Of a stretch of 64,000 nucleotides of DNA, positions 13,341 through 25,061 are shown piece by piece. Origin of the DNA: Posidonia oceanica (lineage: Eukaryota; Streptophyta; Magnoliopsida; Alismatales; Posidoniaceae); contig JAZBRS010000011.1 in NCBI GenBank assembly GCA_037176725.1, positions 8,308,001 to 8,372,000 of the forward strand. Direction: 5' to 3'. The notes beneath the pieces were generated by a model. That model saw nothing but the letters and a program-made list of their open reading frames with translations, searched no databases and had not been told where the DNA came from. Numbering within the stretch: the first letter of the stretch is position 1; each line of letters opens with the position of its first letter. The translations under genes and the position numbers were made by a program.

Positions 13341-13665
13341 CTTATATTGCTTTGCAAACTCCTTATGCACTTGCATTCTATAGATATATATTGATAGTGA
13401 TATATCGATATGTTTTTTGAATATATTTTTGTTTCTAAATTTTAATACATACCAACCAATTAAGATGATATAGAAAACTAACCACTTAGTTTAAATTCAG
13501 GTTCATCATGGCTTTCTTTCTCAACATCATCGTCGTTATTGTGCTTGTAAGTACAATCAAGTAACTTGTTTAACTTGTGATATGATTTTCATATTGATTC
13601 CTTATTTATTCAGAAAATTGGATGAATTTTACATGACTATTTTAATGTATTGTTTACGGTATTAA

Positions 13666-16600
13666 ATGACCGGATTTGGTAGAGGTGGTCAATGCTCTAG
13701 TGGATTTGGTAGACGTGGTTCATCGGAGAATCGAGAGATTGATCCTAGTGCTTTTACCACGGCTCAGTTGATTGAGCACATATGTACACATGGTATACCA
13801 CTACCTCAGACCACTTATGTTGAGGCTCCCACCTCCCCTCCTGCGATTAGGCATAGTACTACTCCACAGAGTAGTGCTGCATGTCAGGTCCAGCCTGAGT
13901 TGCCTACACCTCCAGCAACAGCAGGTAAATAATATTATGAATTTGTAGTTTTTAGTCTTGATATTAAATATACTTACTGATATATGCGTAGTTTTAATGA
14001 TAATTAATAAGAACAACAACAAGGACGAGGATATGCTCAAGTTTCTCAAGGACCACGACCTCTTCTAGAGCTTGAGTCGGATGGGTAAGTCATTTTTCTT
14101 TTTAATTTGGTGTTAGTCAACATTGTACTTATTTTCTGTACTTAACTTGATTTAAATGCAGTAACTTCAAGAGGAGTAACAGGATCTCGTCCGAGATCAC
14201 AAGAATTTTTAGATCTTATGCATCGACCATTGAGTACTGGTGGTCGCATTTGCATTCAGATGAGAAAGAAAGAATGTTTGATGCGCTATTGGTAATAAGT
14301 AATCCTTATCTTTATCTTTAGTGTAAGTAATCAGTATATTAAATTAACAATGATGTTGGATTTTTACAGAGTAAGTTTACGCTTTCACCTGGGTACACTA
14401 AGGAAGATTATCATGTTCCTTTTACAAAATTAATTAAGAAAAGGATGAACGATATTTACTATAGGGCAAGGACACTTGCATTGGCAAAATGCCCTGACCC
14501 TCATGATGATTATCAGGCAGCCAAGGCATTTCCTCCACACTGGTGTACACAAGAGAGGTAATTAATATTTATACTAAATTAAAGTTATGTTTATTGTTGT
14601 ATATATAGGAATTAACATATATATTGATGTTTAATGTTACAACTAGGTGGAATGGACTCTGTGATCTTTTTGCCACAGATGTAGAGTTTCAAAAAAGATC
14701 CACAGTAGGGAAGTCAAATCGCGGAAAGCAGGAAATTCGTTCTACGAGTGGATCAAGAAGCCACAACGACCTTCGAGCTGAGTTGGTAAGGATACTTTTA
14801 TCTTCCATGATTTGAGTTTTTGCTTTGAATCATACTAGGATCATTGCTGGTATTTGATTAAAATCTTATGCATATCAAATATGAATTTTAGACGTTTCAT
14901 TATAGGCTTATGTTTGTTAAAATAGAATATTCATATAAGAAAGGTTTCACTGACATTCACATAGAAAGGGATGTCAATCTACAGGAAAGAGATAGTCACA
15001 GCCTACATAAGAGATAGGAACAAGCCTGAACCATCTTTTCGGAACACAATGCTAATTGGTCCATTTAATAGAATAATGCTCCATGTGTATGTGGGTGTAG
15101 TTGGGCCTTTTCACTTTTCTTGGGAGCATTTTAGTTCTCAATCATTCAAATTCTCACATAATGATATGCAATAGATGACTCCCTCATACCACGCAAAGAA
15201 AATCATTGCTCCATGTGTATGTGGGTCATTCTAAATAAGTTATATTTCTTGTTTCTTTGATGCCAAACTAACTCAAGAAAAAGTATCTTTGCCTAGGTGA
15301 ATTTGTCATGGTCTCTCGAGCAAGACTCAGAGAGTCCACTCCTATACACACGTATTGAAAACCCTACACTATAATTGGTGTTTGTACGGAAGAATCCGGT
15401 CATCATCTTGGGATGATAAGGATTCATTAACAATGGTTATGTGGACAACTTTAGATTATGAAATCACAATAGTTCCTGAACTTCATATGGCCTACTTTTC
15501 TGCAGTTGTTGGTCCTATACTGGTAGCAGATTTTAATATTTGAGTGCCTACTTCTTCTGCTTTTAGAATGTTGTGTAGTGCTTACAAATATCACATACAT
15601 GAATGCTAAACATATGGATCTAGTAAGTTCAAACCAAAATGCTCAATTTACATAAAGTCGATAACTAACTTTATTTACTTTATTTATTTATTTATTTTGG
15701 GGAGATGGGGTACCAAGGAAGTACAAATACAAACTCTGACATGACACCCTGAAACAGAAAATCCTAAAAAAAAATGTCCAAGCTTCAATTCAACTCTATT
15801 TTGAAAGACCAGTTATTAATCAATTGCAACTAATTGTCACAACCCTTGATGTGGTCCACACTCTTATCCAAGTGCAATATTTTATATAACCCAAAGCCAA
15901 TAGGTGAGTCCCATGATTCAGTGATGTAATTGAAAAGGCCAAAGCTGCAGATGTGGTTCCTTACTTTAATCTTAGTATAAAAACCAAGGCATATGGTGCA
16001 GAATGATAAAGTTAGCAATAATAAGGGACAAAAGACAATCTTGACTTCATGTTACTTCTTAAATAAAATCAAAGGTTACCTGTGTCAAGGAAATATCCAG
16101 ATAGAAATCTATACATATATGCATGGACACAATTAGTTGAAAATCTTAATAAAATATTTCTACATAAAATTTCAAGTTTTATGTAGCCAGAAAACAATAC
16201 AAATGTGCCAAGAAACAGTAGAGACTTTCATATAGGCCAGGTAGAAATAAGAACAGAAAAGGTACTAAACTTGATGTAAAAGAGACAACAAATGCAGTTC
16301 CATACGGACTTTTGGGACATAATCCTCTACTCTTTTGTATTTGATCTGCACTTATGTCCATTTTCATTAGTTGAAAATGATGGTTTTTCCTGGTCAATAT
16401 AAGTTGTTCAACATGCAAACATGAATCACGCCTGAATTCTGAAGAGCGCATGGTGTGTATCTCTGGGTTTGACGTCGATCACAGCATGTTACTGATGATC
16501 TAATATGGTAATTTTTTCAACTTCATAACTTTTTATAGTTGTCACGGATAATTAAGCTTTAGGTGGTACCTAAGGAAGAAACCTGCCATTAGGTTTATTC

Positions 16601-18458
16601 TTTATGGAAACAATGTAATTAAGTTCGCTTTACTGGCCTTTTCAGCTGATAAACAAGTGATTGTCAGACTAGGATGTAGATGGAAAAACAACAAAATTAA
16701 GTCCAACGATTGGGTCTATTGAAGTAGTGAGATAGGAGTAAACCAGAGCATTGATTCTACTTTAGAAATGAGCTAAGTTTACCATCATAAGCAACAAGAA
16801 AGTGACTGAACTCTTACTTGACATAATAGGAGTAAATACAAATTTTGGGTTTTTCTCCCCGTAATCTTTCAGATGTCAAAATCTCAACTGAAGTTAGGTC
16901 TCACATTTGAGTGATGCATCCATGCAACCCATTAATTGATTAAAAAAAATTGACCTTATAAATTGAGTTGATGCTGTCGATAGATTCCCTGCCCAAGCAT
17001 ATATAAATGTTGCATCTTGCAGGATATAACAGCAAGATGAATTAAGTGAACTGGAAACCTGAAATCAAACTTATGAGTGGCTGTCTGAATAATTTTCCAT
17101 TATTTGAGAATAGCATATATATCAAATAAATTAAGTAATATCTTAAAGAAGTTCCCATAAAGAACTATGTTGCATGAACCCAATATTTGAGCCAATTGTA
17201 GGTTAAACTGCTATGCTTCAATTTCATCTTGTAAAGGCAACTCCAAAAGAAATATTTTTATAGTCATAATTTATCTGTTATTTTGGGGTATGCAACTGGT
17301 CTAGAAATGCAGTAAATGTGAGGATGAGATCATTTGCCTTTTCTTCCCTCTTTGTTGCTGATATATATGCTAATAACATGATCTACAGTTTTTCTGCTTT
17401 GGATAGGATTTCACTAGGCATTCGGTTTTAGAAGGGAAATTTCGTGCAGTTGTTAGTTGGTTTAGAATTTCCCTATATTTTTTAAAGTGTTTCAGGACAT
17501 TTGTTAATTTAAGGTAATGATAGTGTTCTCATTTGGACCATCAACAACTTCAATCTCAGCAGCCATAGCTTTTGTCTCCTCTTCCGTGTAGGCTACACCC
17601 ACAAGATCTCGATATTAAATTAATAAAGTACATTTCAATTGTTACAGGCCGCTAAATTATGCAGAGAACCTACAGTGGTAGAGTAGTAGACTGCATCCCA
17701 TACTAGTGAGTCGGAATAGAATTGGTCAACCCCATTTGCAAAGGATGTACTTGTAAGTAATCATGGTTAGAATTAAAGTTGTTTTAATAATATACACTTC
17801 AATCTTATATCACCTCTAACTAACTTCTTGTGTTTATTTTTACAGGATAGGTACATCTTCTTGTTCCAAGAAAAATATAGGGACACTGATGTCGCTGAAC
17901 AACCAGCCTTTGACAAGAAACTTTGGAAACAAGTTTCGATGGAAAGGAATGTGGGTTGTTCATCAAGAAAGCAAGGCTTAGGTGGTCTTGATCCATACTA
18001 CTCAGAAGAGTTTATTATTGGTTCTTCTACGGGTTCTACGGCGCAGTATCCATTTTCAACTCAGCCCTCTGCTTCAATTGATCCAAATTTTTTCAGTTCC
18101 CAGTTGTCACATATGACGACTACATTGGAGGAGAGTTTAAGTACCAAAATAACCACAAAAATAACGGATGAAATACATGCTTTGGAGGACCGACTTATAA
18201 GGTAAAGTTTTATGCAGTTATAAATTTTTTGATATGTGTTAATTGTTATATTGAATTTAACATTATATTATAATCATTATCCATCATAACATATTTGTAA
18301 GTTTGTTTTTTATAATTAGAAGATACTCGGACGAGCAGGAAGTTGATTTGTCGAATGACGACGAGGAGGATTACGAGGAGTACAGACGTGATCGTCGTTC
18401 CATTCATGTATCTTCCTCAAAAGGTAAAGGCAAGCAAGTCTGTAGAAGAAGAAAATGA
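13666..18458 (+). pseudogene. CACTA Transposase_24-type (TnpA-like) gene, eight exons
   Basis: Eight GT-AG exons in matching phase can be read: 13666-13924, 14012-14084, 14162-14291, 14370-14557, 14647-14785, 17648-17752, 17846-18201 and 18323-18458. The product begins with a Gly/Arg-rich stretch (TGFGRGGQ), continues through a conserved middle (EITRIFRSYASTIEYWW, HWCTQERWNGLC, RSHNDLRAEL, AAKLCREPTVVE) and ends basic (GKGKQVCRRRK). This matches the plant Ptta/En/Spm Transposase_24 family, thought to bind element ends. Exon 6 carries three in-frame TAG codons and the intron before it is 2.86 kb, so the gene is probably dead. The exact start is a guess. Confidence 0.8.
14786..17647. other. Long intron or insertion in the CACTA gene
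   Basis: This stretch separates exons 5 and 6, which join in phase 0. It is AT-rich with no recognised gene. The 19-bp phrase GCTCCATGTGTATGTGGGT occurs twice (near 15079 and 15210). On the minus strand about 17517-17612 reads [20 protein letters not shown] followed by VVDGPNENT after an acceptor-like AG, which looks like a real exon of a protein I cannot name. An inserted or captured fragment inside the intron is likely. Confidence 0.45.
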
Positions 18459-18719
18459 TTTGTATTATGTCGTTTTGACTTGTATGGGGACGAGTGACTT
18501 GTATTATATTATTTCAGTGTTGTAATATCATGAATGTTGTGAACAAATGGATATGTAAAATCTTAATTATGTCGTAATATCAATTGATACTTTTTTTTTA
18601 AATTGGTGGATGTGTAATTTAATTTTTGTGAATGCATATGAATGTCATTTTAACAGGTATATTAATCTTATTTTTCGTGGATGTAATCATTTTATTTTTT
18701 TTTCCCACTGCCCAGAATT

Positions 18720-19203
18720 AGCGAGGATATTTCCTCACTAAGTCCTCGCTAAAACTGTGGTATGCACAGGAATAGTGAGCACATAGCGAGGTAATAACGA
18801 GGTCTTTGTGAGGATATTACGAGGAACAAATTCCACGCAATATCCTTGCTAATATATAATGAGTAAATTACGAGAAATTATCCTCGCTATGTCCTCGCAA
18901 GATTTATTTATTATTATTTTTTTAAATATTTTTGCGAGGATATAACATCGACTTTGCGAGGAGATAGCGAGGAATAACGAGGAGATTGCGAGGACTTTAT
19001 TTCCTCGCTAAGTACTCGCAATGATTTAGCAAGGAATTTGCTAGGGAATGTCCTTGCAAATGGCTTTTAACGACGTAGCATTATGCGAGGACTTGATATC
19101 CTCGCAAAGTCCTCGCTAAAGCCTTTAGCGAGGATATTGCGAGGACTTAGCGAGGATTTAGCGAGGACATTTGTCCTCGCGAATTCCTGTTTTTCTAGTA
19201 GTG
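18720..19203 (-). repeat. CACTA 3' subterminal repeats and terminal inverted repeat
   Basis: More than twenty copies of GCGAGGA or its complement precede the terminal TTTCTAGTAGTG (19192-19203). The inner TIR flank also matches the 5' end (GCGAGGACA in both), after a few differing bases. Confidence 0.9.
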
Positions 19204-20222
19204 TATGTGCGTTCTCTAAATTTTATATCTGTAATGGGGAACAAGCCATTTTCTGGGAAAATCGGTGAGCTGATGGTTTGATTTTAAAATACTCTCTACC
19301 GGATTTATATAAGTTGGCAATGAATAAAAAGTTTTCTGTGGCTAGAATGGTAGCTAAACATAGAAGGAACAATCAGAATTTTTTTAAGCCTATAGATCCC
19401 TTTGATCCTAATGCAAATAACGTTTTCCTTCAAATTCTTAATTTTAATGCCATTATGGACAATTTGGTTTTGAGAAATGGTGATGATTCTATCGATTAGA
19501 CGGCTTTGTCTAACAACCTCTTCTCTGTTAAGTCTTGTTATGGTTTACTTAATAACGGTGGGCTTAGATCTAATATAAGCTCCGATATCTGGAACTGCAG
19601 AGTACCCCTCAAGACAAAATTATTTGCTTGGTTGGTCTTTCAGGATAAAATTCTATCTAGGGAGAATCTGGCTAAAAAAGGCTGGTTAGGTTCGACTATG
19701 TGCGTGTTCTGTGGATGTGCAATGGAATCCTCTCAGCATATTTTTATACAATGTCCGGCGATTAGTGGGGTGTGGGATTTCTTTTTGATCAATTCCTCCT
19801 GTTTACATGATCTGCTCCCTGGAAATATATTCTCCTTGTTCACTATGGTTAAATTTAATTTGACTAGGAATAATTGGAATATGTTGATAATTGCAATCAT
19901 CTGGTGTATATGGCTGAATAGGAACTCAAAGATCTTTAGAAATCAAGTTAAAAGCTTAACTATGTTGATATTTCAGATCATTTCTTTACTAACATCCTGG
20001 ATAGATTCCCTCCTCTCAGGGCATGATTTTGAGGTGTTTTCCCATGCCATCCAGCATATGCAAAACGAGTGGGATCAAGCCCATGCAGCCCAAGCTGCTC
20101 AGAATATCGCCTTCTCCATCGGCATGTCTAGTCTACCCATCTCTTCTTCAGTTGCTCCTGTGGTGCTTGTTGATGATTCCAGTGATCTGTTGGCTCCTCT
20201 TCCTTCCGAATCCGACAACTAG
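19204..20222 (+). pseudogene. LINE ORF2 fragment: C-terminal region with zinc finger
   Basis: The LINE frame resumes after the CACTA target duplication with FYICNGEQAIFWENR near 19222, followed by the plant RT-associated zinc-binding domain: LFSVKS near 19523, DIWNCRVPLKTKLFAWLVF near 19585, and CVFCGC with HIFIQCP (Cys-x2-Cys, His-x4-Cys) near 19703-19760. Stops at 19266-19268 (TGA) and 19497-19499 (TAG) replace what are usually Trp codons. The frame ends at 20222. Confidence 0.9.
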
Positions 20223-20487
20223 CTTATTGCTGGATTGATACTTTATTAGTTTAATTTCAACAAGACATTATTACTTGCCTTCGTTTTGCTCTGAATGAGC
20301 TTGGTCTGTATAACTTTATACTTGGGTCCCCTAGGGTGGTTTCTTTTGGTTGTGCTTTTTGGGTTTTTTATGTGGCGCCCCGTATCTTTTTGTGGGCTTT
20401 ATTGCATTATCTGTATTTTGTTGGCTTGGCAATGGCACTCATAGCCAAGCTTTATCAAATATATCTGCTACCATTAAAAAAAAAAAA
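20223..20487 (+). other. LINE 3' untranslated region and poly-A tail
   Basis: About 250 bp of non-coding sequence ends in a run of 12 A (20476-20487), the normal 3' end of a LINE. The 5' target duplication lies outside the window, so the matching flank cannot be checked. Confidence 0.85.
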
Positions 20488-20913
20488 CAATGACCCAGTT
20501 ATCTCTGTGTCCCACGAGCTAATTACTAGCCCTTCCATCAGCCACTACGGTTACGAATAAATTACTCGCTCCTTTCTCTGGTCCGTGCAAAAATACTGGG
20601 AGTTCCATGACATGACTGCACAAGGGCCCAGACATCATCAAAATTGCGAGAACCTTACATCACTGCTTACTTCAGCTCTCTAAGTGGTGGTCATCTTTAG
20701 AATTTCCTCAATTGTTTTTCATAAATCTTTTGTTTTTTTTGTCTAAATATCTTCTTTAAAAGTCATGTTATTGTCAATATCTTCTTTACACGTAAAATTT
20801 CTTATATACATTTAATAACTCAAAAAATTTATCTGTATGCATTCCAATTAGTTTAACATCAACCGACGTCAAGATCTCATGTTAGTTTCTTCTGAAATTA
20901 TTTTACTGTCTCT
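20488..20913. other. Spacer between the LINE and the GRF gene
   Basis: AT-rich, with no gene visible. If the next region is a MULE, its left terminal repeat should lie here, but I could not pair it with another end. Confidence 0.4.
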
Positions 20914-21500
20914 ATGATTTTTGCACGGAAGTCATCCAATACTTCTTCTCCTTCGTCATCTTCTCCTATTCCTTTTCTTCTTCCTTATCTTCCCCATCTT
21001 CCTCTTCGATGTATGACCACCAACAAAGGTTCTCTTCTTCCTCTCCGACGGCGACCCTCATATTGTCCTTTCTCATCTTCCTCCTATTCCACTTCTTCTT
21101 CCTCTTATTTCTCTTCTTCCTTTACAATGTTCGTGTCCACAAGAATGGATTTGTCCTCCGTGCGGGTACACGGCCTCCAACCACTGGGATGCTTTTACAA
21201 CAAGCCGTGTTGGCTATACGAGTCTTCCCAAGAAGGTTCAAAAAATAGAAGGTTTTGGAGATGTCCAAGATGGAGAGTAAGTAGGAGATGGGTTTGCTTA
21301 CATTGTGTTTGGCAAAATTTCTTAATTAGTCATTCTTCATATTGCAGGATATATCTTCGACATGCGACTTCTTCTAGTGGACTGAAGGCGAAGAGACTTC
21401 CAACAGTATTGCAATGGATGAGTTGATTTTGATGAAACTAGCTGCAATTGAAGAAAAATATAATGAAGCAAAGATATGTGTTGTAGAAGTTAAAAAGTAG
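20914..21500 (+). pseudogene. GRF-type zinc-finger gene, two exons
   Basis: Exon 1 (to 21276) ends in GCFYNKPCWLYESS, then NRRFWRCPRW. Exon 2 (from 21348) continues DISSTCDFF, stop, W, and a helical tail rich in E and K (MDELILMKLAAIEEKYNEAK). Cys residues flanking an NRRFWRCP core, then CDFFxW, are the signature of GRF zinc fingers, small single-strand nucleic-acid-binding domains common in plant proteins and transposons. The 71-bp intron has GTAAGT and TTGCAG borders and joins in phase. TAG at 21375-21377 sits in the CxFFxW motif, probably from CAG, so the copy is broken. The Ser-rich N-terminus before 21126 may not be coding; in-frame ATGs at 21126 and 21144 are alternative starts. Confidence 0.7.
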
Positions 21501-22159
21501 TGTTTGCATACTTGTAATTTTTATCCTTCTTCTATCTATTTCAATTGCAATGACGTGCACTTGAAGTGTGTTGTATATCTTCAAGTGTTTGATGTATTGT
21601 AATTAGTTTAAATGACAATCAATGGAATAACAGTGTCCTTCTTCTATCTTCAGTGTGTTGTGTATCATTGTATTTCAATAGAAAGACCATTAGGTAAGCA
21701 GAAGAATTAGTTGTGTATCAGTGTGTTGGCTGGAATATTAGTGTAATGCAATGATGTTTTATTTACACAGAGCTAAACAGAAAGACTAAAAAAGAAAGAC
21801 CATTAGATAAGCAGAAAAAATAGTATCTACTGATCATTCTTTTGATCTCAAAAAGTTCAAAACAAACTCCATCATTGATCATCACAGAAAAGTTATCACA
21901 TAAAAGTCATTACCTGTTTAAAGTTCAATTCTAATATCTTTAAATCATTGTTTTGATCTCAAAAATAACAGTAGCCACTAACAGAAAGACTAGCTACACA
22001 AAAGACCATTAGCTAAACAAAAAGACTATCTACATAGAAAGACGATTAGACTATCTTTAGATCATTATTTTGATCTCAAAAATAATAGTATCTATTGATC
22101 ATTGTTTTGATCCCAGAAAAGACCATTAGCTAAATCTACTGATCATTGTTTTGATCACA
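21501..22159. repeat. Non-coding with degenerate local repeats
   Basis: No gene. Between 21780 and 22150 two short phrases, AAAGACCATTAG and GATCATTGTTTTGATCTC, recur in irregular order several times, as expected of a decayed tandem array in the space between two convergent genes. Confidence 0.55.
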
Positions 22160-22437
22160 AAAAGAGACATAACCAAGCTATTGTTGCTGCATAATTTGAC
22201 AACCCATAACCCAAACCACTCATCTATGCCCCACATTTGACTTGAATTGGTTTGTTGCTGTTGCTGCTGCAAATGTTATTGTTCTTGAAAAGAACCCCAG
22301 TTTACTTCTTGTTGTTGATGTTGTTGTTGCTGCATTCCAAACCAAGCTTGAAAGTGGAAATGTTGTGGAACATGACCTCCATGGAACCAGTTTGATTGCT
22401 GCTGTCTTTGTTGCTGCATTGGTCTCGAATCACTTGC
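22160..22437 (-). pseudogene. Gln-rich C-terminal tail of the MURA-type gene
   Basis: The minus strand reads ASDSRPMQQQRQQQSNWFHG, then QHFHFQAWFGMQQQQHQQQ, then a stop and a further Gln run. Across element D the frame joins to the MURA body at 32339 (reading PFSSTPEL then ASDSRP) once one copy of the TSD CTTGC is removed. It is therefore the tail of that gene, cut off by the insertion. Extra stops show decay. Confidence 0.65.
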
Positions 22438-23802
22438 TGTGGATATGGGGTTTTGGTTAGGAGAAGCTTCTTTTGGTTCTATTTGTGCTTCCTCGTCGCT
22501 CCTTTTTGTATCCAACTCGTCATTCCACAGGTGATGGAATTGGTGTGATCGCCACTCTCGGTTTGCTTTCGCTGGCCCTTGAGACGTCTTGAGGAGATGT
22601 GATATGAGTTGCGGGTTTAGCTACCTTGGGACAAAACCAGTGTTGCCCAAGGGTGCCCGTGCTTGGTGATTTTCTTCTTCTTCTTCTTCCTTGTAAAACA
22701 GATTTAAAGATGCGGATTAACAAAGTGTAGTATACGATTCCAAGCAAATAAAAAGTGACATGAAATAAGAAAAGAGAAAAAGACTTACCAGAGGGGTTTT
22801 AGCCCCCCGGTTGCAACTATGTATGAATATGATTAGCTACAACAATATGTGAAATGAAATATGATATGCAAACTATTAAAAAGAAAACCCCCTTTTGATA
22901 TAGATGGTATGCAACAGAATGCAATACGCTGTTGACGTGGTTGAAGATGGAAGAGGACTCAAGCTCTCTCAAAACTCTTTCTCAACTCACTTGATTTCCA
23001 CAACTTTTCTCTCATAGATTTCCCTCTAAAATTGTGTTCCTCTCTCCCAAAAATCGTCCCTTGACCCTGTGGGGGTACCCCTACTTTTATAGAAGCAGGG
23101 GAGGAACAAATATGGACACAAAGGCCAAGTCAGCAAAATTTCCTGTTTCAAAAGTGTTATACGTTGGAAATCCAGCGTATAACGTTATACGCGGGAATCC
23201 CAGCGTAAAACGACCTCCGAGGCATAACTGCCAGGATAAAGGAATATTCCCCAATTAAAACTTGATTAAGTGTCGTTAAACTGGTGTTAATTGCATTGAC
23301 TGGTCAATAGAGTCTAAAGAAGGCAAAAACACGGATTTTGTATTTGGCCAAATAAGGGAAGTTGTGGAACACAATTCAGAGGTGTTATACGCTGGATTCT
23401 CAGAGTCTAACGTTATACGCTGGATTCTCAGAGTCTAACGTTATACGTTGGATTTCCAGCGTATAACACACCCAAGTTGCAAACTTGCCAAATTTGGCCT
23501 CTCAATCATGGGGACATGTCTCAATCAAATAAAGAGGTAATTATGGCTCTATGGATAAGGAATATTGACCCGTTCGAATTTGAATAATTGGTTTGGGTCC
23601 AAAAGGAAAGTTGGGTTAACATGGAAGGAGATTGAACTGGATACGTTAAACGTAGGGATTCACGCTTATAACGTCCCAGACTGGCAATTGAGCTTTTGGG
23701 GAGTACTTAAGCTGAGCAAATTGCTTCTAATGATGAGTGGTGCATGATTTAGTGTAGTGGTACCTAAAAATGCAAGGGGAGTGCCAAAACAGGGTATCTA
23801 CA
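22438..23802 (-). repeat. Element D 3' LTR (1365 bp)
   Basis: It lies next to the PPT at 23803-23816. A TATA box on the minus strand (TATAAAAG, 23084-23092) matches that of the other LTR. Hairpin cassettes lie at 23156-23210, 23394-23467 and 23644-23672. It is 82 bp shorter than the 5' LTR, fully explained by two tandem duplications in the latter. Confidence 0.92.
23156..23672. repeat. Hairpin cassettes with stem word TTATACGC (element D 3' LTR)
   Basis: Three clusters (23156-23210, 23394-23467, 23644-23672) pair GTTATACGC or close variants with GCGTATAAC across short loops. Adjacent units abut as GTATAACGTTATAC, a perfect 14-bp palindrome. Some arms have diverged, for example to GAGTCTAAC. 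Confidence 0.8.
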
Positions 23803-23816
23803 GATTGCCCCTCCTT
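23803..23816 (-). other. Element D polypurine tract
   Basis: Minus-strand AAGGAGGGGCAATC lies directly upstream of the 3' LTR start TGTAGATACCCC. Element 2 has CAGGGAGGGGCACT and element B AGCTCAGGGAGGGGTATC at the same place. The tract primes plus-strand DNA synthesis. Confidence 0.85.
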
Positions 23817-23964
23817 GTAGGTGGCTTCGGCACGAAGCTAGCTACAAGGCGAGACGATACCCCCGTGTGGCGCTACTCAGGGATCTTAAAAGAAATCTAA
23901 TGCCTGCTGCCACCAGACTTGGACGAGACACAAAGAGGGTCGGCTAAAGAAACACGGCTAAGGG

Positions 23965-24190
23965 GATTGCCCAAGGGGAACAAACTAAAGACTTGCCACA
24001 GGGGTTGCCCGTGGGGGTCAAACTAAAAGACTTGCCACAGGGATTGCCCACAGGGGTCAAACTAAAAGACTTGCCACGGGAATTGCCCGCAGGGGTTGAA
24101 CTAAAAGACTTGCCACGGGGATTGCCCACAGGGGTCGAACTAAAAGACTTGCCACAGGGGTTGCCCGTGGGGGTTAAACTTAAAAGATGG
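23965..24190 (+). repeat. 39-bp tandem array upstream of the D polypurine tract
   Basis: About five copies of a 39-bp unit built from GACTTGCCACAGGGGTTGCC and GGGGGTCAAACTAAAA. The period is a multiple of three, so a spurious repetitive frame stays open on each strand. Confidence 0.88.
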
Positions 24191-24399
24191 ATAGCTAATG
24201 TTTCCGACGACCACTCAATGCGAATGCAGTGCAATACGTTATGCATGGATGCGTGCTGGCGGGAATGCAAAGGAGATGATCATGATATGCAATGCATGAC
24301 CCTAGATAATGAGGTTCCTCCATCACTACCTGCTTCAATTTGTATACCGGGTTGGCTCAGGAATTTTTCTCACCACCTAAGGCGGACTGACACATGCGT

Positions 24400-24780
24400 G
24401 AATGCAATTTGTCATAATCAGGTGCCCTTTCATCAAGTGTAGCCTACACTCTCTACGGGGACCGTCGTCTTATGATACGCGGGTTGGTGAGCGAGAGGAC
24501 CATGATGTTCCTAGGTGTTGGGCAAAGGGGGTTGACCTCTTCTTTGCTAGCCGCGTTGGCTCTATTTGTCACAATCAGGTGTCCTTTCATTGAATGTCGC
24601 CTACATTCTCGACAGAGACCATCGTCTTTTGACCCAGGGGTTAGTGAACGATGGGTCCACTAATACTGTTGGCTTTATTCGCCAGAATCGGGTGTCCTTT
24701 CATCGAATGTCGCCTACATTCTCGATAGAGACCATCGTCTTCTGACCCGGGAGTTAGTAAATGATGGGTCCACTAATACT
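24400..24780 (+). repeat. About 110-bp tandem repeat, three copies
   Basis: Each copy contains CAATCAGGTGTCCTTTCAT, GTCGCCTACATTCTCGA, GAGACCATCGTCTT and, in the last two, GGGTCCACTAATACT. The first copy is the most diverged. It lies in the 3' untranslated part of element D. Confidence 0.85.
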
Positions 24781-24789
24781 ATTGGCTTT

Positions 24790-25000
24790 GCTTTGTTTAC
24801 CCGGTTGTGCTCTGGGTTGCTTTGCTTTGGTGACCCGGTTATGCTCCGGGTTGCTTTGCTTTGGTGACCCGGTTATGCTCCGGGTTGCTTTGCTTTGGTG
24901 ACCCAATTATGCTCCGGGGTTCTTTGCTTTGGTGATCCGGTTATGCTCCGGGATTCTTTGCTTTGGTGACCCAGTTATGCTCCGAGATTCTTTTTGCTTT
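24790..25000 (+). repeat. About 34-bp tandem repeat containing an inverted CCGGGT pair
   Basis: About six copies of a unit including GTGACCCGGTTATGCTCCGG and GTTGCTTTGCTTTG. ACCCGG and CCGGGT form a small stem in each copy. Confidence 0.85.
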
Positions 25001-25005
25001 AAAAC

Positions 25006-25061
25006 GTTATACGCCTGATATGGCGTAGATAACGTTATCCGCTGCGGTTTCTGCGTCCAAC
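25006..25061. repeat. Hairpin cassette in the interior of element D (near 3' end)
   Basis: GTTATACGCC pairs with GGCGTAGATAAC and abuts a second unit, GTTATCCGC with GCGTCCAAC. It has the same two-hairpin layout as the LTR cassettes, though this site is not in an LTR. Confidence 0.7.

Noticed and set aside
23944..24442. Repetitive proteins with a DLPQGLPVGVKLK unit
   Set aside because: A 39-bp non-coding array near the polypurine tract of element D; the period being a multiple of three keeps a frame open by chance.
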